This document shows positions 44,081 through 53,136 of a DNA stretch of 62,845 nucleotides, piece by piece (position 1 is the first letter of the stretch; each line of letters begins with the position of its first letter). The notes under the pieces are model-generated. The model was given only the letters and a program-made list of their open reading frames with translations, did not search any database and was not told where the DNA came from. The DNA lies in assembly GCF_023634645.1 (NCBI RefSeq), contig NZ_JAMKMR010000023.1, forward strand, positions 1-62,845, given 5' to 3'. The stretch comes from Vibrio sinus. GTDB taxonomy: Bacteria > Pseudomonadota > Gammaproteobacteria > Enterobacterales > Vibrionaceae. The translations under genes and the position numbers were made by a program.

Positions 44081-44851
44081 ATGTACGACATTCCACAAGT
44101 AAATTTAAAAGGCCGAGTTTCAGATATTGAATGGCAAACACGAGTAGAGCTAGCCGCTGCGTATCGTTTGTTTGTTATGCATGGATGGGACGATTTAATT
44201 CACACTCATATTTCTGCACGTATCCCGGGAACGGAAGATTTATTAATCAACGCATTTGGGCTGGCTTTTGATGAGGTGACCGCATCGAATCTAGTAAAAA
44301 TAGACATCGATGGGAATGTTGTCGATCCGGAATGTCCGTTTACCATTAACCCGGCGGGCTTTACCATTCATAGTGCGGTTCATGAAGCACGGCCTGAAGA
44401 TCAATGCGCGTTACATGTCCATAGCGACGCAACGGTTGCTATCGCCAGTTTAAAAGAAGGATTGCTGCCTTTAAGCCAGTATTCAATGTTTGCTTTAGCA
44501 TCCTTGAGCTATCACGATTATGAAGGTTTGGCTGTTAATCATGAAGAAAAGCTGCGGTTGCAAGAAGACTTAGGTAACACAAACTTTATGTTGCTTAGAA
44601 ACCATGGTGCACTCACTATGGGTAAAACCATTGGTGACGCTTTCATGCATATGTATGATTTAACTCGCGCTTGCCAAATACAGCTGCAAATTCAGGCCAC
44701 AGGTCAAGAGGTCAACTATGTTGATCAAGCGATAGTCGATGGCATTAAAGCACAGGCCAATATTGTTCACTCCGGAAAAACCGGTGGACAGACAGCTTGG
44801 CCTGCCATGATGAGAAGCGTTAAACGTCTTTACCCAGACTTTGATCAATAG
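44081..44851 (+). CDS. class II aldolase/adducin family protein
   Basis: 256 residues. Zinc-binding pattern of class II aldolases: HTHISARIPG, ALHVHSDATVAIASLKEG (H-x-H) and MLLRNHGALTMG, with the catalytic acid expected near EARPED. Adducin-like members also occur. Here the neighbours are a sugar-acid dehydratase, a lactonase and an SDR, so retro-aldol cleavage of a 2-keto-3-deoxy sugar acid is the likely step. Good ribosome-binding site (aaggaag). Dehydratase gene follows after 72 nt. Confidence 0.82.
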   Translation: MYDIPQVNLKGRVSDIEWQTRVELAAAYRLFVMHGWDDLIHTHISARIPGTEDLLINAFGLAFDEVTASNLVKIDIDGNVVDPECPFTINPAGFTIHSAVHEARPEDQCALHVHSDATVAIASLKEGLLPLSQYSMFALASLSYHDYEGLAVNHEEKLRLQEDLGNTNFMLLRNHGALTMGKTIGDAFMHMYDLTRACQIQLQIQATGQEVNYVDQAIVDGIKAQANIVHSGKTGGQTAWPAMMRSVKRLYPDFDQ

Positions 44852-44923
44852 ACTTCGAACGAAATTTAGCCTCAAAAGGTCAACACGCCCTAATAAACAA
44901 CTAAAAAATAGGTAAGCCTCACA

Positions 44924-46099
44924 ATGAAAATTACTGAGATTGAGATTTTTGATATTCACTGCCCGAAGCGTCCGCCTTGGAACCCAGTATTTGTCCGCAT
45001 CCATACGGATGAAGGAATAACGGGTGTTGGAGAAGCTGGGCTTGCTTATGACTGGGGCCATAGCGCGGCAGCGGCAATGATCAAAGAAATTGCAGAAGCG
45101 GTACTGATCGGTTTTAACCCCTTTAACACAGAGCTGCTTTGGTCGAGAATGCTAAGAGAAAGCTTTTGGGGCTTAGGTGGTGGGCCAGTTTTATATTCAG
45201 CAATGAGTGCTATTGATACCGCACTTTGGGACATCAAAGGTAAAGCGTTAGGGCTACCTGTTTACCAACTACTAGGTGGAAAAACGAACGATAAACTTCG
45301 CACTTATGCGAGCCAGTTACAGTTTGACTGGGACAAAGAATGTAAAAAGCTTATCGAGCCAGAAGAATACGCAGAGGCAGCGTTGAAAGCGGTTGCGGAA
45401 GGTTATGATGCGGTGAAAGTTGACCCGATTGTTTACGATAAAAACGGTGAGTCTTCGTTCGATAGAACCAAGCTGTTTACTCAACCTCAGATGAGACTAT
45501 TTGGTAACCGCTTGAGAGCGATTCGCGATGCGGTTGGCCCTGATGTGGACATTATTTTTGAATCTCATTCGTTAATGGGTGCGGCCTCTGCTATTCAGAT
45601 GGGAGAGGTGATTGAGGAAGTCGGCTGCATGATGTATGAAGAGCCCGTTAACTACCTTAACTCAGCGATCCATAAGAAGGTGTCAGATAACGTTAACGTG
45701 CCGATCGCAGGTGGTGAACGTCTATACCACAGATGGGACGCTCGCCCATATTTTGAAGATCAAAGTATCGATGTGCTGCAACCTGATGTGGGTCTTTGTG
45801 GTGGTTTTACTGAAGCGAAAAAAGTGTGTGACTATGCTGATGTCTACGATATTCGCGTTCAAGCGCACGTATGTGGTGGTCCTGTCGCAACTGCGGCGTC
45901 ACTGCATTTAGAAACGGCGATACCAAACTTTTTGATTCATGAGCATCATACTTATGCGATTAAAGAGTGGAATAGAGAGCTGTGTATCCAAGATCCACAG
46001 CCCGAAAACGGCTTCTTCCAAGCTCCAGATACTCCAGGAATCGGTATCGAGCTTAACGATGAAGTAGTTAAACGCTCTCCTCACGTGAGTGTGAAGTAA
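44924..46099 (+). CDS. mandelate racemase/galactonate dehydratase-like enolase-superfamily enzyme
   Basis: 391 residues. N-terminal capping domain to about 125; the barrel carries the superfamily acids in YDAVKVDPI, IIFESHSLMGA, MYEEPVN and IAGGERLYHRW, and the Asp-His dyad in LQPDVGLCGG and VQAHVCGGPVATAA. This is the mandelate-racemase/GalD subgroup that dehydrates aldonic acids. The substrate cannot be read off. It shares an operon with the aldolase. Its stop codon directly abuts the stop of the convergent lactonase gene. Confidence 0.85.
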   Translation: MKITEIEIFDIHCPKRPPWNPVFVRIHTDEGITGVGEAGLAYDWGHSAAAAMIKEIAEAVLIGFNPFNTELLWSRMLRESFWGLGGGPVLYSAMSAIDTALWDIKGKALGLPVYQLLGGKTNDKLRTYASQLQFDWDKECKKLIEPEEYAEAALKAVAEGYDAVKVDPIVYDKNGESSFDRTKLFTQPQMRLFGNRLRAIRDAVGPDVDIIFESHSLMGAASAIQMGEVIEEVGCMMYEEPVNYLNSAIHKKVSDNVNVPIAGGERLYHRWDARPYFEDQSIDVLQPDVGLCGGFTEAKKVCDYADVYDIRVQAHVCGGPVATAASLHLETAIPNFLIHEHHTYAIKEWNRELCIQDPQPENGFFQAPDTPGIGIELNDEVVKRSPHVSVK

Positions 46100-46951
46100 C
46101 TAAAACCGATACCACTTCAAGGCGTTGTCATAAAACAGCGCCTTATTTTTTTCTGCAAGTCTTGACTGATATTCCGTCCATAGTTGTTGGTATGGCTTGG
46201 ATAATAGACACAATGGGAAGTTACTCCCGAGCATCACTCTGTCCTCTCCAAAGCTCTCAACGCAAAAATCAATCACTGAAGCGACCCAGTTGATATCATA
46301 ATCACGGCGACTCATTTCCCAGCCAGAGCACTTTATTGCGCACTCGGAGTATCGAGCAAGTAAGGATAGATTCTCGCACCAAGTGTCCCATTCAGGGCTG
46401 GTTGTTGAAGGTGGGAACCCAGCATGATTAATCAGAATTTTTAGCCCAGCTAAAGACGGCAGCTGGGCATTGAGTTCTTCAATGGCAGCACTATCTGTCA
46501 TGTACATTTGCAGCTCAAAAGACAGCCCGAATTTAGCGAGCTGTCTTAAGTTCATGGTTACATTCTCATTGCAAAGTAACGCCAAAGCTTGCTCATCAAA
46601 GATGTGCCTGACACCAACGACAGATGGCAATCCTGTTAGCTTTTCTAAGTCACGCTGAAACGTTTTAGGCGGTATGGTTAAATCTACCGCGGCTACTGAA
46701 CGAAAGGGGAGTTGGCAATGTTTTTCTAGCCACTCTACTTCTCTCCAACTACGAGTATTATCGTAGCCAGCCTCAATATGAACATAACCCGCCAACTCGT
46801 CATTATTGCCTAGTTGCAAATCCTTTTCATGATAGTTTCGATAGAGTTTTGCTTTATCTGACCAAAACGGAGGATTGCCCGGCTTAAGCCAGTGGTAATC
46901 TCCACTTTCGATATCGAATAGGTGCAGGTGGGTATCGATGAATTTATGCAT
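46100..46951 (-). CDS. amidohydrolase-family lactonase (2-pyrone-4,6-dicarboxylate lactonase/fuconolactonase-like)
   Basis: 283 residues. TIM-barrel hydrolase with the metal motif DTHLHLFD at the N-terminus, a conserved HIEAGYD strand, GVRHIFDEQ, LINHAGFPP and MLGSNFPLCLL near the C-terminus with the catalytic acid position occupied by Asn (usual form GSDWP). In this group the proteins open sugar lactones to aldonic acids. The gene starts 2 nt after the SDR stop on the same strand. Pathway position inferred from context. Confidence 0.82.
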   Translation of the reverse strand: MHKFIDTHLHLFDIESGDYHWLKPGNPPFWSDKAKLYRNYHEKDLQLGNNDELAGYVHIEAGYDNTRSWREVEWLEKHCQLPFRSVAAVDLTIPPKTFQRDLEKLTGLPSVVGVRHIFDEQALALLCNENVTMNLRQLAKFGLSFELQMYMTDSAAIEELNAQLPSLAGLKILINHAGFPPSTTSPEWDTWCENLSLLARYSECAIKCSGWEMSRRDYDINWVASVIDFCVESFGEDRVMLGSNFPLCLLSKPYQQLWTEYQSRLAEKNKALFYDNALKWYRF

Positions 46952-46953
46952 AT

Positions 46954-47679
46954 TTAGCCTGTTGTGTAGCCACCATCAATGACCTGTAAGCTACCAGTAA
47001 TGAATGTCGCTTTGTCACTGGCTAGAAACAGTGCATATTCCGCCACTTCTTCAGCTTGTCCAATTCTTCCGAGCGGTTGTAGCTCTGCCTCACTGGCGTG
47101 CACCTCGTTGATGTCTGCACCAGATTTTCGGCAGTAATTTTCTATTGCGGTGTGGTAGAGAGGCGTTTCAATTGTGCCTGGGCAAATGGCATTAGCGCGG
47201 ATATTGTATTTGGCATAGTCAATCGCTGTCGTTTTAGCGATAGAAGCTAGCGCTGTTTTACTTAGGTTATAGGCAAAGGAATTTGGTTTGGCCACAAGTG
47301 CTTGTTCAGACGAAAGAATAATAATAGAGCCCGATTTTTGACGCTTCATCGCTGGTAAAACGGCTTGAACTGCCGAGTAGGTGCCTTTGACGTTAATATC
47401 GAAGACACGTAGGAAATCGGCCTCACTTGTGTCTTCAATCGTGGCGGAATAATGTATACCAGCGCTTGTAATGAGCACATCGATTTGATGATGTTCGGAT
47501 ATTTGTTGAATCTGCTCTTGGACGGCTTGGTGATCCGTGATATCGCATTGGTGATACTCACCATGCTCACCTTCTTTAAGGTCTAAATTGAATACGGCAT
47601 AGTTGTTTTGTTCAAATAGTGCCGCGATGGCAAGACCAATACCAGAGCTTCCCCCAGTGACAATACAAGTTTTTTTCAT
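46954..47679 (-). CDS. short-chain dehydrogenase/reductase (sugar dehydrogenase candidate)
   Basis: 241 residues from ATG 47679; an extension to 47772 exists but adds 31 residues with no Rossmann pattern. Classic SDR: NAD-binding VTGGSSGIGLAIA, NSAG-like TSAGIHYSA, catalytic Ser in ILSSEQALV, YxxxK in YNLSKTALASIAK, and ICPGTIETPLY. Closest in style to L-fucose/L-rhamnose or 2-keto-3-deoxy-L-fuconate dehydrogenases. With the lactonase it forms the minus-strand half of the four-gene sugar-acid module. Confidence 0.85.
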   Translation of the reverse strand: MKKTCIVTGGSSGIGLAIAALFEQNNYAVFNLDLKEGEHGEYHQCDITDHQAVQEQIQQISEHHQIDVLITSAGIHYSATIEDTSEADFLRVFDINVKGTYSAVQAVLPAMKRQKSGSIIILSSEQALVAKPNSFAYNLSKTALASIAKTTAIDYAKYNIRANAICPGTIETPLYHTAIENYCRKSGADINEVHASEAELQPLGRIGQAEEVAEYALFLASDKATFITGSLQVIDGGYTTG

Positions 47680-48107
47680 ATTTTTCGAAAGGCTGATTGA
47701 GGTGGCATGATCATAACCCAAGTTGATGTGTTGTGATACGGCATCAAACGAAAAACAGCGATATACAAACAACTGAGTATATGAAAGATAAGATTGTTGA
47801 GTGTTTTTCTTGATTAAAGCTAGCTATAAATAGGGCCAATCAATTTATCGGGTTTTGTGGGCACACGTTTGCGTATAACAAAGTGGTAATCGAACAATAA
47901 TTAATCTTAAAGGATACGAAACCTTAAGTATCTGCGACGAGTAGGGTGACAACGCATCTTGAGTTAGTTTAAAGTTGCCTTAGAGTCGTGTTTACTACGA
48001 GTATGATTTACATGTATCAAATATCAGCGATTGATAAGTGCGATCTCCTTTGTATTAATCGAAGTGTCAATTCATTAACATACCCCTGTGCAATAAAGGA
48101 GTAGCGC
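47680..48107. other. divergent promoter region between the SDR gene and astE
   Basis: About 430 bp, AT-rich. The ribosome-binding site aaggag (48096-48101) belongs to astE. I see no operator that I could name, no RNA gene and no convincing ORF. Confidence 0.4.
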
Positions 48108-49136
48108 ATGACTAAGCCTCTGTTTAAAAAATCTTTTCTGTTCGATTCATTGGACTTAACACAAGAAGTTGTGCCTCAAGTGCTCGAGCTACCCACTGGT
48201 GTAATGTTAAAAGTACTTCAACGTGGAGTGTTGGAAGTGACGCCAGCTCAAACCGATGAAAGTACTAAACATATGGTCATTTCTTGTGGTGTTCATGGTG
48301 ATGAGACGGCACCAATGGAGTTGGTCGACCAGATGATCAACGATGTGATGGAGGGTACATTACCCATACAAGAGCGATGCTTGTTTATTATTGCGCATCC
48401 AGAATCCACCAATATCCACAAAAGGTTTGTTGAGGAAAACCTTAATCGACTGTTTGATGATAAAGAAACGCCCGTGACAAAAGAAAGCGTGATCGCGGAG
48501 AATCTTAAGCGCTTGGTTGACCAATTCTTTCAAAACACCCAAGAATCTCAGCGTTGGCACTTAGACTTGCATTGTGCCATCCGATTATCTAAACATTATT
48601 CTTTTGCTGTTAGTCCAAAGTCACGTCATCCCGTGCGCAGCAAAGAACTGGTCGAGTTTATAGAAAATGCTCATGTCGAAGCGATACTGTTGTCCAACGC
48701 GCCTTCGGGCACATTTAGTTGGTTTAGTGCGGAAAACTACGCGGCACAAGCTGTGACTATGGAGCTTGGGCGTGTGGCGAGAATTGGTGAAAACGATCTG
48801 AAAAGATTGTCTGTATTCGACGTGGCATTACGCAATTTAGTGGCAAGACGTCAATCTGAACACGAAGCGCAAAAGCCTATTATTTACCGAGTCAGCCGTA
48901 CTGTAGTTCGTTTGAATGAAGATTTTGATTTTCTGTTTTCAGATGACGTGGAAAACTTTACTGCTTTTAAGCACGGTGAGGTATTTGGGCATGATGGAGA
49001 TAAGCCATTGATGGCAAAGAATGAAGGTGAGGCCATAGTATTCCCTAACCGTCATGTTGCCGTTGGGCAACGTGCAGCCTTAATGGTATGCGCGGTTAAA
49101 ACACGATATGAAAATGATCAGTTAGTCTACGATTAA
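48108..49136 (+). CDS. astE: succinylglutamate desuccinylase
   Basis: Last enzyme of the arginine succinyltransferase pathway: hydrolyses N-succinylglutamate to glutamate and succinate. 342 residues. Zinc carboxypeptidase-like fold with CGVHGDETAPMELVD (His and Glu ligands), ENLNRLF and DLHCAIR (third ligand), and the general acid Glu in VTMELGRVARIG. The other ast genes are not in the window, so astE stands alone, an arrangement different from the E. coli astCADBE operon. Confidence 0.94.
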   Translation: MTKPLFKKSFLFDSLDLTQEVVPQVLELPTGVMLKVLQRGVLEVTPAQTDESTKHMVISCGVHGDETAPMELVDQMINDVMEGTLPIQERCLFIIAHPESTNIHKRFVEENLNRLFDDKETPVTKESVIAENLKRLVDQFFQNTQESQRWHLDLHCAIRLSKHYSFAVSPKSRHPVRSKELVEFIENAHVEAILLSNAPSGTFSWFSAENYAAQAVTMELGRVARIGENDLKRLSVFDVALRNLVARRQSEHEAQKPIIYRVSRTVVRLNEDFDFLFSDDVENFTAFKHGEVFGHDGDKPLMAKNEGEAIVFPNRHVAVGQRAALMVCAVKTRYENDQLVYD

Positions 49137-49233
49137 CCCCAGATTGACTCATTTAAAGTAGTACTACTCAATATCATGGCTTAACGTTATAGTTAAGCCA
49201 TTGTCATTTCTAATATTCAGTTATCACTTGCTC

Positions 49234-50229
49234 ATGGATTTCAGTCAGCTTATCAAGCAAAAAGCCAATCGTTGGCACAAAGTCATAGGGCTTTTGATCG
49301 TTTTGCTTATCGTGGTCAGTATTGCTTATATATCGATTGGGCAGATATTCATTTTTCCTTTTAGTCACCTAAATGGCATCGATAAAACTCTACTCCTTGA
49401 ACTAAGACTTCCTCGCTTAGTTGCAACAATACTTATCGGCGCAGCGTTAGCCGTTTCTGGCGCGGTGCTTCAAGTATTACTCGGCAATGTTTTGGCCGAG
49501 CCTGGCGTTCTTGGTATCTCTGGTGGAGCCAGTCTCATGATGGTTATCGTGCTATTTTTCTTGCCCTTTTGGGCAACTCCGCTCGGGTTTACGTTATCAG
49601 CGATTTTGGGTGCGCTGATTTTTACCAGCATACTCGTTTTTATGGCGAAAATGATGCGATTTACGACCGCCAGATTATTGCTGGTGGGCGTGGCGCTGGG
49701 AATTTTGACCAGTGCAGTGATTACATGGGCGTTTTATTTTAGCGATAATATGAGCCTGCGGCAGTTACTCTTCTGGCTGATGGGAAGCGTTTCAGGCATG
49801 ACGTGGAATCAGCTTGCACTTGGTGTCGTCATGCTTCCATTTATTATCTGGCTTTGCTTACAAGGAAATGTGCTCGATCGATTAATGCTAGGAGAAATTC
49901 ACGCTACCCAACTAGGGGTGAACGTCCACACCGTGAGATGGAAATTGATAATGTCCATTTCTATTATCGTTGGTGGGGCAGTCGCTTTAGGTGGTGTGAT
50001 AGGGTTTGTTGGGCTCGTTGTACCACACTTGGTTCGCCTAGCTTTGGGGACAGAGAATAAATACTTGTTACCCACCTCTGCTATTTCAGGTGGGTTATTG
50101 TTAGTGATCGCCGATCTTATTGCGCGAACATCAATTGGGGCAGGAGAGCTGCCGCTTGGTGTGGTGACCACCACTTTGGGCTCGCCCGTTTTTATTTGGA
50201 TGTTGATAAAAAACTATGATTCGAATTGA
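49234..50229 (+). CDS. btuC: vitamin B12 ABC transporter permease
   Basis: FecCD-family permease with about ten helices. ATG 49234 gives 331 residues, close to E. coli BtuC; a TTG at 49201 would add 11. Conserved patterns: LRLPRLVATILIGAALAVSG, LAEPGVLGISGGA, GEIHATQLGVNVHTVRW and GVIGFVGLVVPHLVRLALG, the last including the coupling helix for BtuD. No cobalamin riboswitch is seen upstream. btuD overlaps its 3' end by 14 nt. Confidence 0.92.
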   Translation: MDFSQLIKQKANRWHKVIGLLIVLLIVVSIAYISIGQIFIFPFSHLNGIDKTLLLELRLPRLVATILIGAALAVSGAVLQVLLGNVLAEPGVLGISGGASLMMVIVLFFLPFWATPLGFTLSAILGALIFTSILVFMAKMMRFTTARLLLVGVALGILTSAVITWAFYFSDNMSLRQLLFWLMGSVSGMTWNQLALGVVMLPFIIWLCLQGNVLDRLMLGEIHATQLGVNVHTVRWKLIMSISIIVGGAVALGGVIGFVGLVVPHLVRLALGTENKYLLPTSAISGGLLLVIADLIARTSIGAGELPLGVVTTTLGSPVFIWMLIKNYDSN

Positions 50230-50971
50230 TGGCGTGAGCGTTGGCTCAAGACTGCTTCCTCTCTCTTTTGAATGCGGGAGAGGAGAAATCGTACATTTAA
50301 TTGGGCCAAATGGTAGCGGAAAAAGTACGTTATTATCCGCTATTGCAGGTACTGAAGATTATTCTGGCCATGTTTTCATCGGTGATGTAGACAGTAAAGG
50401 TTATTCACTGGAGGACTTAGCAATGGTAAGAGCCTACCTTAGCCAAAGTGAAAAGCCAGCATTTAACTTGCCTGTATTCCAGTATTTATCGCTTTCAATT
50501 CCCACAAAACATAACGTGTCCGTAGACCAGCTCAACAACGCTGTTGCAGAGCTGAGCCAAGAAGTTCAAATCCAAGATAAGTTGCACCGTCCCATTCATC
50601 AACTCTCCGGTGGTGAATGGCAACGAGTTCGGCTTGCGGGAATTTGCCTCCAAGTGTGGCCCACGATAAACCCAATGGCCAAATTGTTATTGCTTGATGA
50701 GCCAGCGGCCTCACTGGATATAGGGCAAGAAAAGTTGCTGTATCAACTAATCCGAAAAGTTGCCGATCAAGGTATTGTTATCTTAATGGCTAATCATGAT
50801 TTGAATCGAAGCCTGAAACATGCCGATAAGGCCGTTTTATTAGAGCAAGGTGTGATGGTCAAGTTTGGTGAGGTTGAAGATATTATTACTGAAGAGCATA
50901 TTCGCCGTGTGTTTTGCACAGATGTGAAGTTAGAAATGATTCGTGGATCTAACGTATTGATTTTTGATTGA
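50216..50971 (+). CDS. btuD: vitamin B12 ABC transporter ATP-binding protein
   Basis: 251 residues. ABC ATPase with Walker A GPNGSGKST, Q-loop AYLSQSE, signature LSGGEWQRVRLAG, Walker B LLLLDEPAASLD and the switch His in MANHDLNRSL. The start lies inside btuC, typical for translational coupling. The periplasmic binding protein gene btuF is not in the window. Confidence 0.94.
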   Translation: MIRIDGVSVGSRLLPLSFECGRGEIVHLIGPNGSGKSTLLSAIAGTEDYSGHVFIGDVDSKGYSLEDLAMVRAYLSQSEKPAFNLPVFQYLSLSIPTKHNVSVDQLNNAVAELSQEVQIQDKLHRPIHQLSGGEWQRVRLAGICLQVWPTINPMAKLLLLDEPAASLDIGQEKLLYQLIRKVADQGIVILMANHDLNRSLKHADKAVLLEQGVMVKFGEVEDIITEEHIRRVFCTDVKLEMIRGSNVLIFD

Positions 50972-51006
50972 TTTTGGTGCGATGTGCACCAATGTTGGTA
51001 TTTATT

Positions 51007-51028
51007 CACTGTGATAGATATCACGCGA
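51007..51028 (+). promoter_or_regulatory. CRP binding site and promoter of the putative small RNA
   Basis: tgtgatagatatcacg (51010-51025) fits TGTGA-N6-TCACA except the last base. A -10-like tataaa follows at 51045-51050. The distance from the site centre (about 51017.5) to a start near 51057 is close to 40 bp, which is class II CRP activation geometry. Confidence 0.75.
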
Positions 51029-51056
51029 AGAAATTATATTTCAATATAAAACAAAT

Positions 51057-51190
51057 GGTTAAGAGTATGGCTGCAAGGTGGCATGGGAATTGTAACTGCT
51101 ACCCTTGTACATTCTCGTTCTAGTTAGACTTTATGTCCTTTAAGTTCTAACAAAATTTCGCCACCTTGTTGTTTTAAGGTGGCTTTTTTT
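51057..51190 (+). ncRNA. putative CRP-controlled small RNA, possibly with a short coding sequence
   Basis: The 235 bp gap after btuD has a full promoter architecture and ends in an intrinsic terminator: stem gccacctt/aaggtggc with 7 T (51160-51190). The predicted transcript is about 134 nt. Within it an ORF from ATG 51055 or ATG 51067 ends at a TAG near 51123 and would encode a 22- or 18-residue peptide ending GNCNCYPCTFSF. The transcript also has unpaired C-rich segments (ctgctaccc, gtcctt) of the kind used for mRNA pairing. Vibrio has a known CRP-repressed or -activated dual-function RNA (VcdRP); whether this is the same RNA I cannot tell. Confidence 0.6.
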
Positions 51191-51207
51191 ATTTTACGCT
51201 ATGTGCC

Positions 51208-51783
51208 TTAAGCTGTCAGCGGAGAGAGATCGGCTGGACGGTAGTAAACAGATTTAAGTACTTTACCTTGGCGAATGGTTTTACCTTCACTAATAAAGTC
51301 TTCAGCACATTTTGCAATGATGTATTCGCCTTTTTGTACTGACATGAGCTTTACGCCTTGTTTAGCGTAGTGCGCTTTGGTTTCCGCGTATTCTTTTTCG
51401 TCTCGGCATACTTTACTCATGTTGCTCGAGTGGACTTCATTCCAGCATGGAAGAAAATCGATAGCCAAGTTGTCTGCGACGTTGAGAAGTAAATCAATTA
51501 GGTAATTAACCGATAAGTTGTCTTGGATGTTTTGGTGACCAAGGTGAACTAGGCGGCCCATTAAAACGTAAACGGTATCGATGATAGCATCGGCACGCTC
51601 AGTTTTATCTGGAGCTTCTGCAAGTTCTGTCAGCTCTTCAATGGCGAGTGATGTATGTAGTGTATCGGCTTTATCATCTAGGCTATTTGGTTCGTTGACA
51701 GGAAGATCAAACGTACTGCGGAACTCCAAAATGTCTTGGTATAAATGATTGAAAATTTCTGGTGTGAGTTTGGATAATCGCAT
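51208..51783 (-). CDS. MazG-like nucleoside triphosphate pyrophosphohydrolase
   Basis: 191 residues. All-alpha NTP-PPase pattern: LHTSLAIEELTELAEA with the ExxE pair, followed about 20 residues later by ERADAIIDTVYVLMGRL with the DxxD pair, which together bind magnesium. The C-terminal 90 residues (EVHSSNMSKVCRDEKEY, GKVLKSVYYRPADL) are shared with longer members related to phosphoribosyl-ATP pyrophosphohydrolase. It would hydrolyse (d)NTPs to monophosphates, possibly for nucleotide pool cleaning. It converges on the small RNA terminator. Confidence 0.82.
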   Translation of the reverse strand: MRLSKLTPEIFNHLYQDILEFRSTFDLPVNEPNSLDDKADTLHTSLAIEELTELAEAPDKTERADAIIDTVYVLMGRLVHLGHQNIQDNLSVNYLIDLLLNVADNLAIDFLPCWNEVHSSNMSKVCRDEKEYAETKAHYAKQGVKLMSVQKGEYIIAKCAEDFISEGKTIRQGKVLKSVYYRPADLSPLTA

Positions 51784-51983
51784 TATTTGGGCCCAATAAT
51801 AAAAAAACGCGTTGATTTTAACAAAGCCTCATTGCGCATGCCACATATTGGCATTCAAATCACTTGATTTCCCGCACGATTTCAAAGGCGTGAGACTAAG
51901 TTCATTGATATAAGGCGATGACTAGTCTTTAATATCAGTAGTTGAATAATAATTACAAGTGGGCATTCGTCTTTAGGGGATTT

Positions 51984-53048
51984 ATGGCAGTCATCAACGA
52001 AAGTGAAGAGCTAATCCGAAGAATCTACCAGATCACCAATGATTACCAAAAAGGATTTGATATTCAAATAAGCCAGTTGCTCATCTTAGGTTTGGAGCGG
52101 TTCAACCTCGATATCGGAATTTTGTCTAAAATAGAAGGTAATACCTATACGGTTCTTAACTGCGTGACGCCAGAAGAAGTCGATGTCAATTCAGGCGACA
52201 CTTTCGACTATGACGCTACCTATTGCGAGATTACCTGCAATACTTTTGGCCCTGTAGCGATTGAGCATATGGGGAAAAACAATCAATACGCCTCGCACCC
52301 AGCTTATGCCGCATTTGGACTAGAAGCCTACATAGGGATTCCAATTTTTGTTGATGATGAACTCTTTGGCACATTAAATTTTTCTTCTGCAAAACCCTAT
52401 GATAGAAAATTCGAAAGTACAGATATTGATGCATTAAAACTCATGGCATCATGGGTTGAAGTCGAGATGATTCGTAGAAAACAAGAAGAACAACTGCAAA
52501 TATTAAATCAAAAACTGAAATTTCAAGCGCTTAATGACCCATTAACCAAAATCCCTAATCGCCGTTGTATGTTCAAAACCTTACCATCTGATATTGATAG
52601 GATGAAATCTTCTGCCGGAAAGGGGACGTTGGCGCTGGTAGATATTGACCACTTTAAGTTGGTTAACGATACGCACGGTCACCAAGTCGGCGATCATGTT
52701 TTAGTACAAATTGCTGATGCATTAAAAGACGTAGTCGGCTCGACCGAATATCTAGCGCGGTTTGGTGGTGAAGAATTCGTTGTCTGGTTGCCCGACAGAG
52801 AAATAGGTGAGCGCAATCTTGTTTTAAAGCAGGTTCATGAGTGCGCAAGAGAAGTTAAAGTGGAAGGCAAACCCATCACAGTTTCAGTGGGCGCGTGTCA
52901 CTTTGCATTTGATGCAGTTAACGAGGCTTCCGGAGAGAAAATTTTAGACGAATTCATTTCACTAGCCGACGAGTGCCTTTATGAAGCGAAAAGCCAAGGG
53001 CGAAACTGCATTGTTGCCAAGGAGTTTGGCACTGTAAACGTGCTCTAG
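51984..53048 (+). CDS. GAF-GGDEF diguanylate cyclase
   Basis: 354 residues from ATG 51984, with agggga 4 nt upstream; the frame extends back to TTG 51942. GAF sensor domain about 1-170 (with DYDATYCEITCNTFGPVAIE, AYIGIPIFVDDELFGTLNFS), short coiled linker, then a GGDEF domain: DPLTKIPNRRCM, LVDIDHFKLVNDTHGHQVGD and ARFGGEEFVVWL. GGEEF is an active-site variant. The RxxD inhibitory site five residues before it is absent (the residues are TEYL), so product inhibition is probably lost. Cytosolic. Confidence 0.9.
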   Translation: MAVINESEELIRRIYQITNDYQKGFDIQISQLLILGLERFNLDIGILSKIEGNTYTVLNCVTPEEVDVNSGDTFDYDATYCEITCNTFGPVAIEHMGKNNQYASHPAYAAFGLEAYIGIPIFVDDELFGTLNFSSAKPYDRKFESTDIDALKLMASWVEVEMIRRKQEEQLQILNQKLKFQALNDPLTKIPNRRCMFKTLPSDIDRMKSSAGKGTLALVDIDHFKLVNDTHGHQVGDHVLVQIADALKDVVGSTEYLARFGGEEFVVWLPDREIGERNLVLKQVHECAREVKVEGKPITVSVGACHFAFDAVNEASGEKILDEFISLADECLYEAKSQGRNCIVAKEFGTVNVL

Positions 53049-53095
53049 GTAATTCTCCTTTTCTATGCTCCAATTCAACAAGCGACAGATTGAAG

Positions 53096-53122
53096 CTAAG
53101 CTCTTCAATCTGTAGTTTGTTG
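53096..53122. terminator. hairpin between convergent genes
   Basis: Perfect stem cagattgaag/cttcaatctg with a 7 nt loop; followed by gtagtttgttgttg. It lies between the GAF-GGDEF gene and the lipoprotein gene. Confidence 0.65.
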
Positions 53123-53136
53123 TTGTGGCAGGGTAA

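Noticed and set aside
49137..49233. Cobalamin riboswitch upstream of btuC
   Set aside because: The gap is under 100 bp and I see no B12-box-like sequence.
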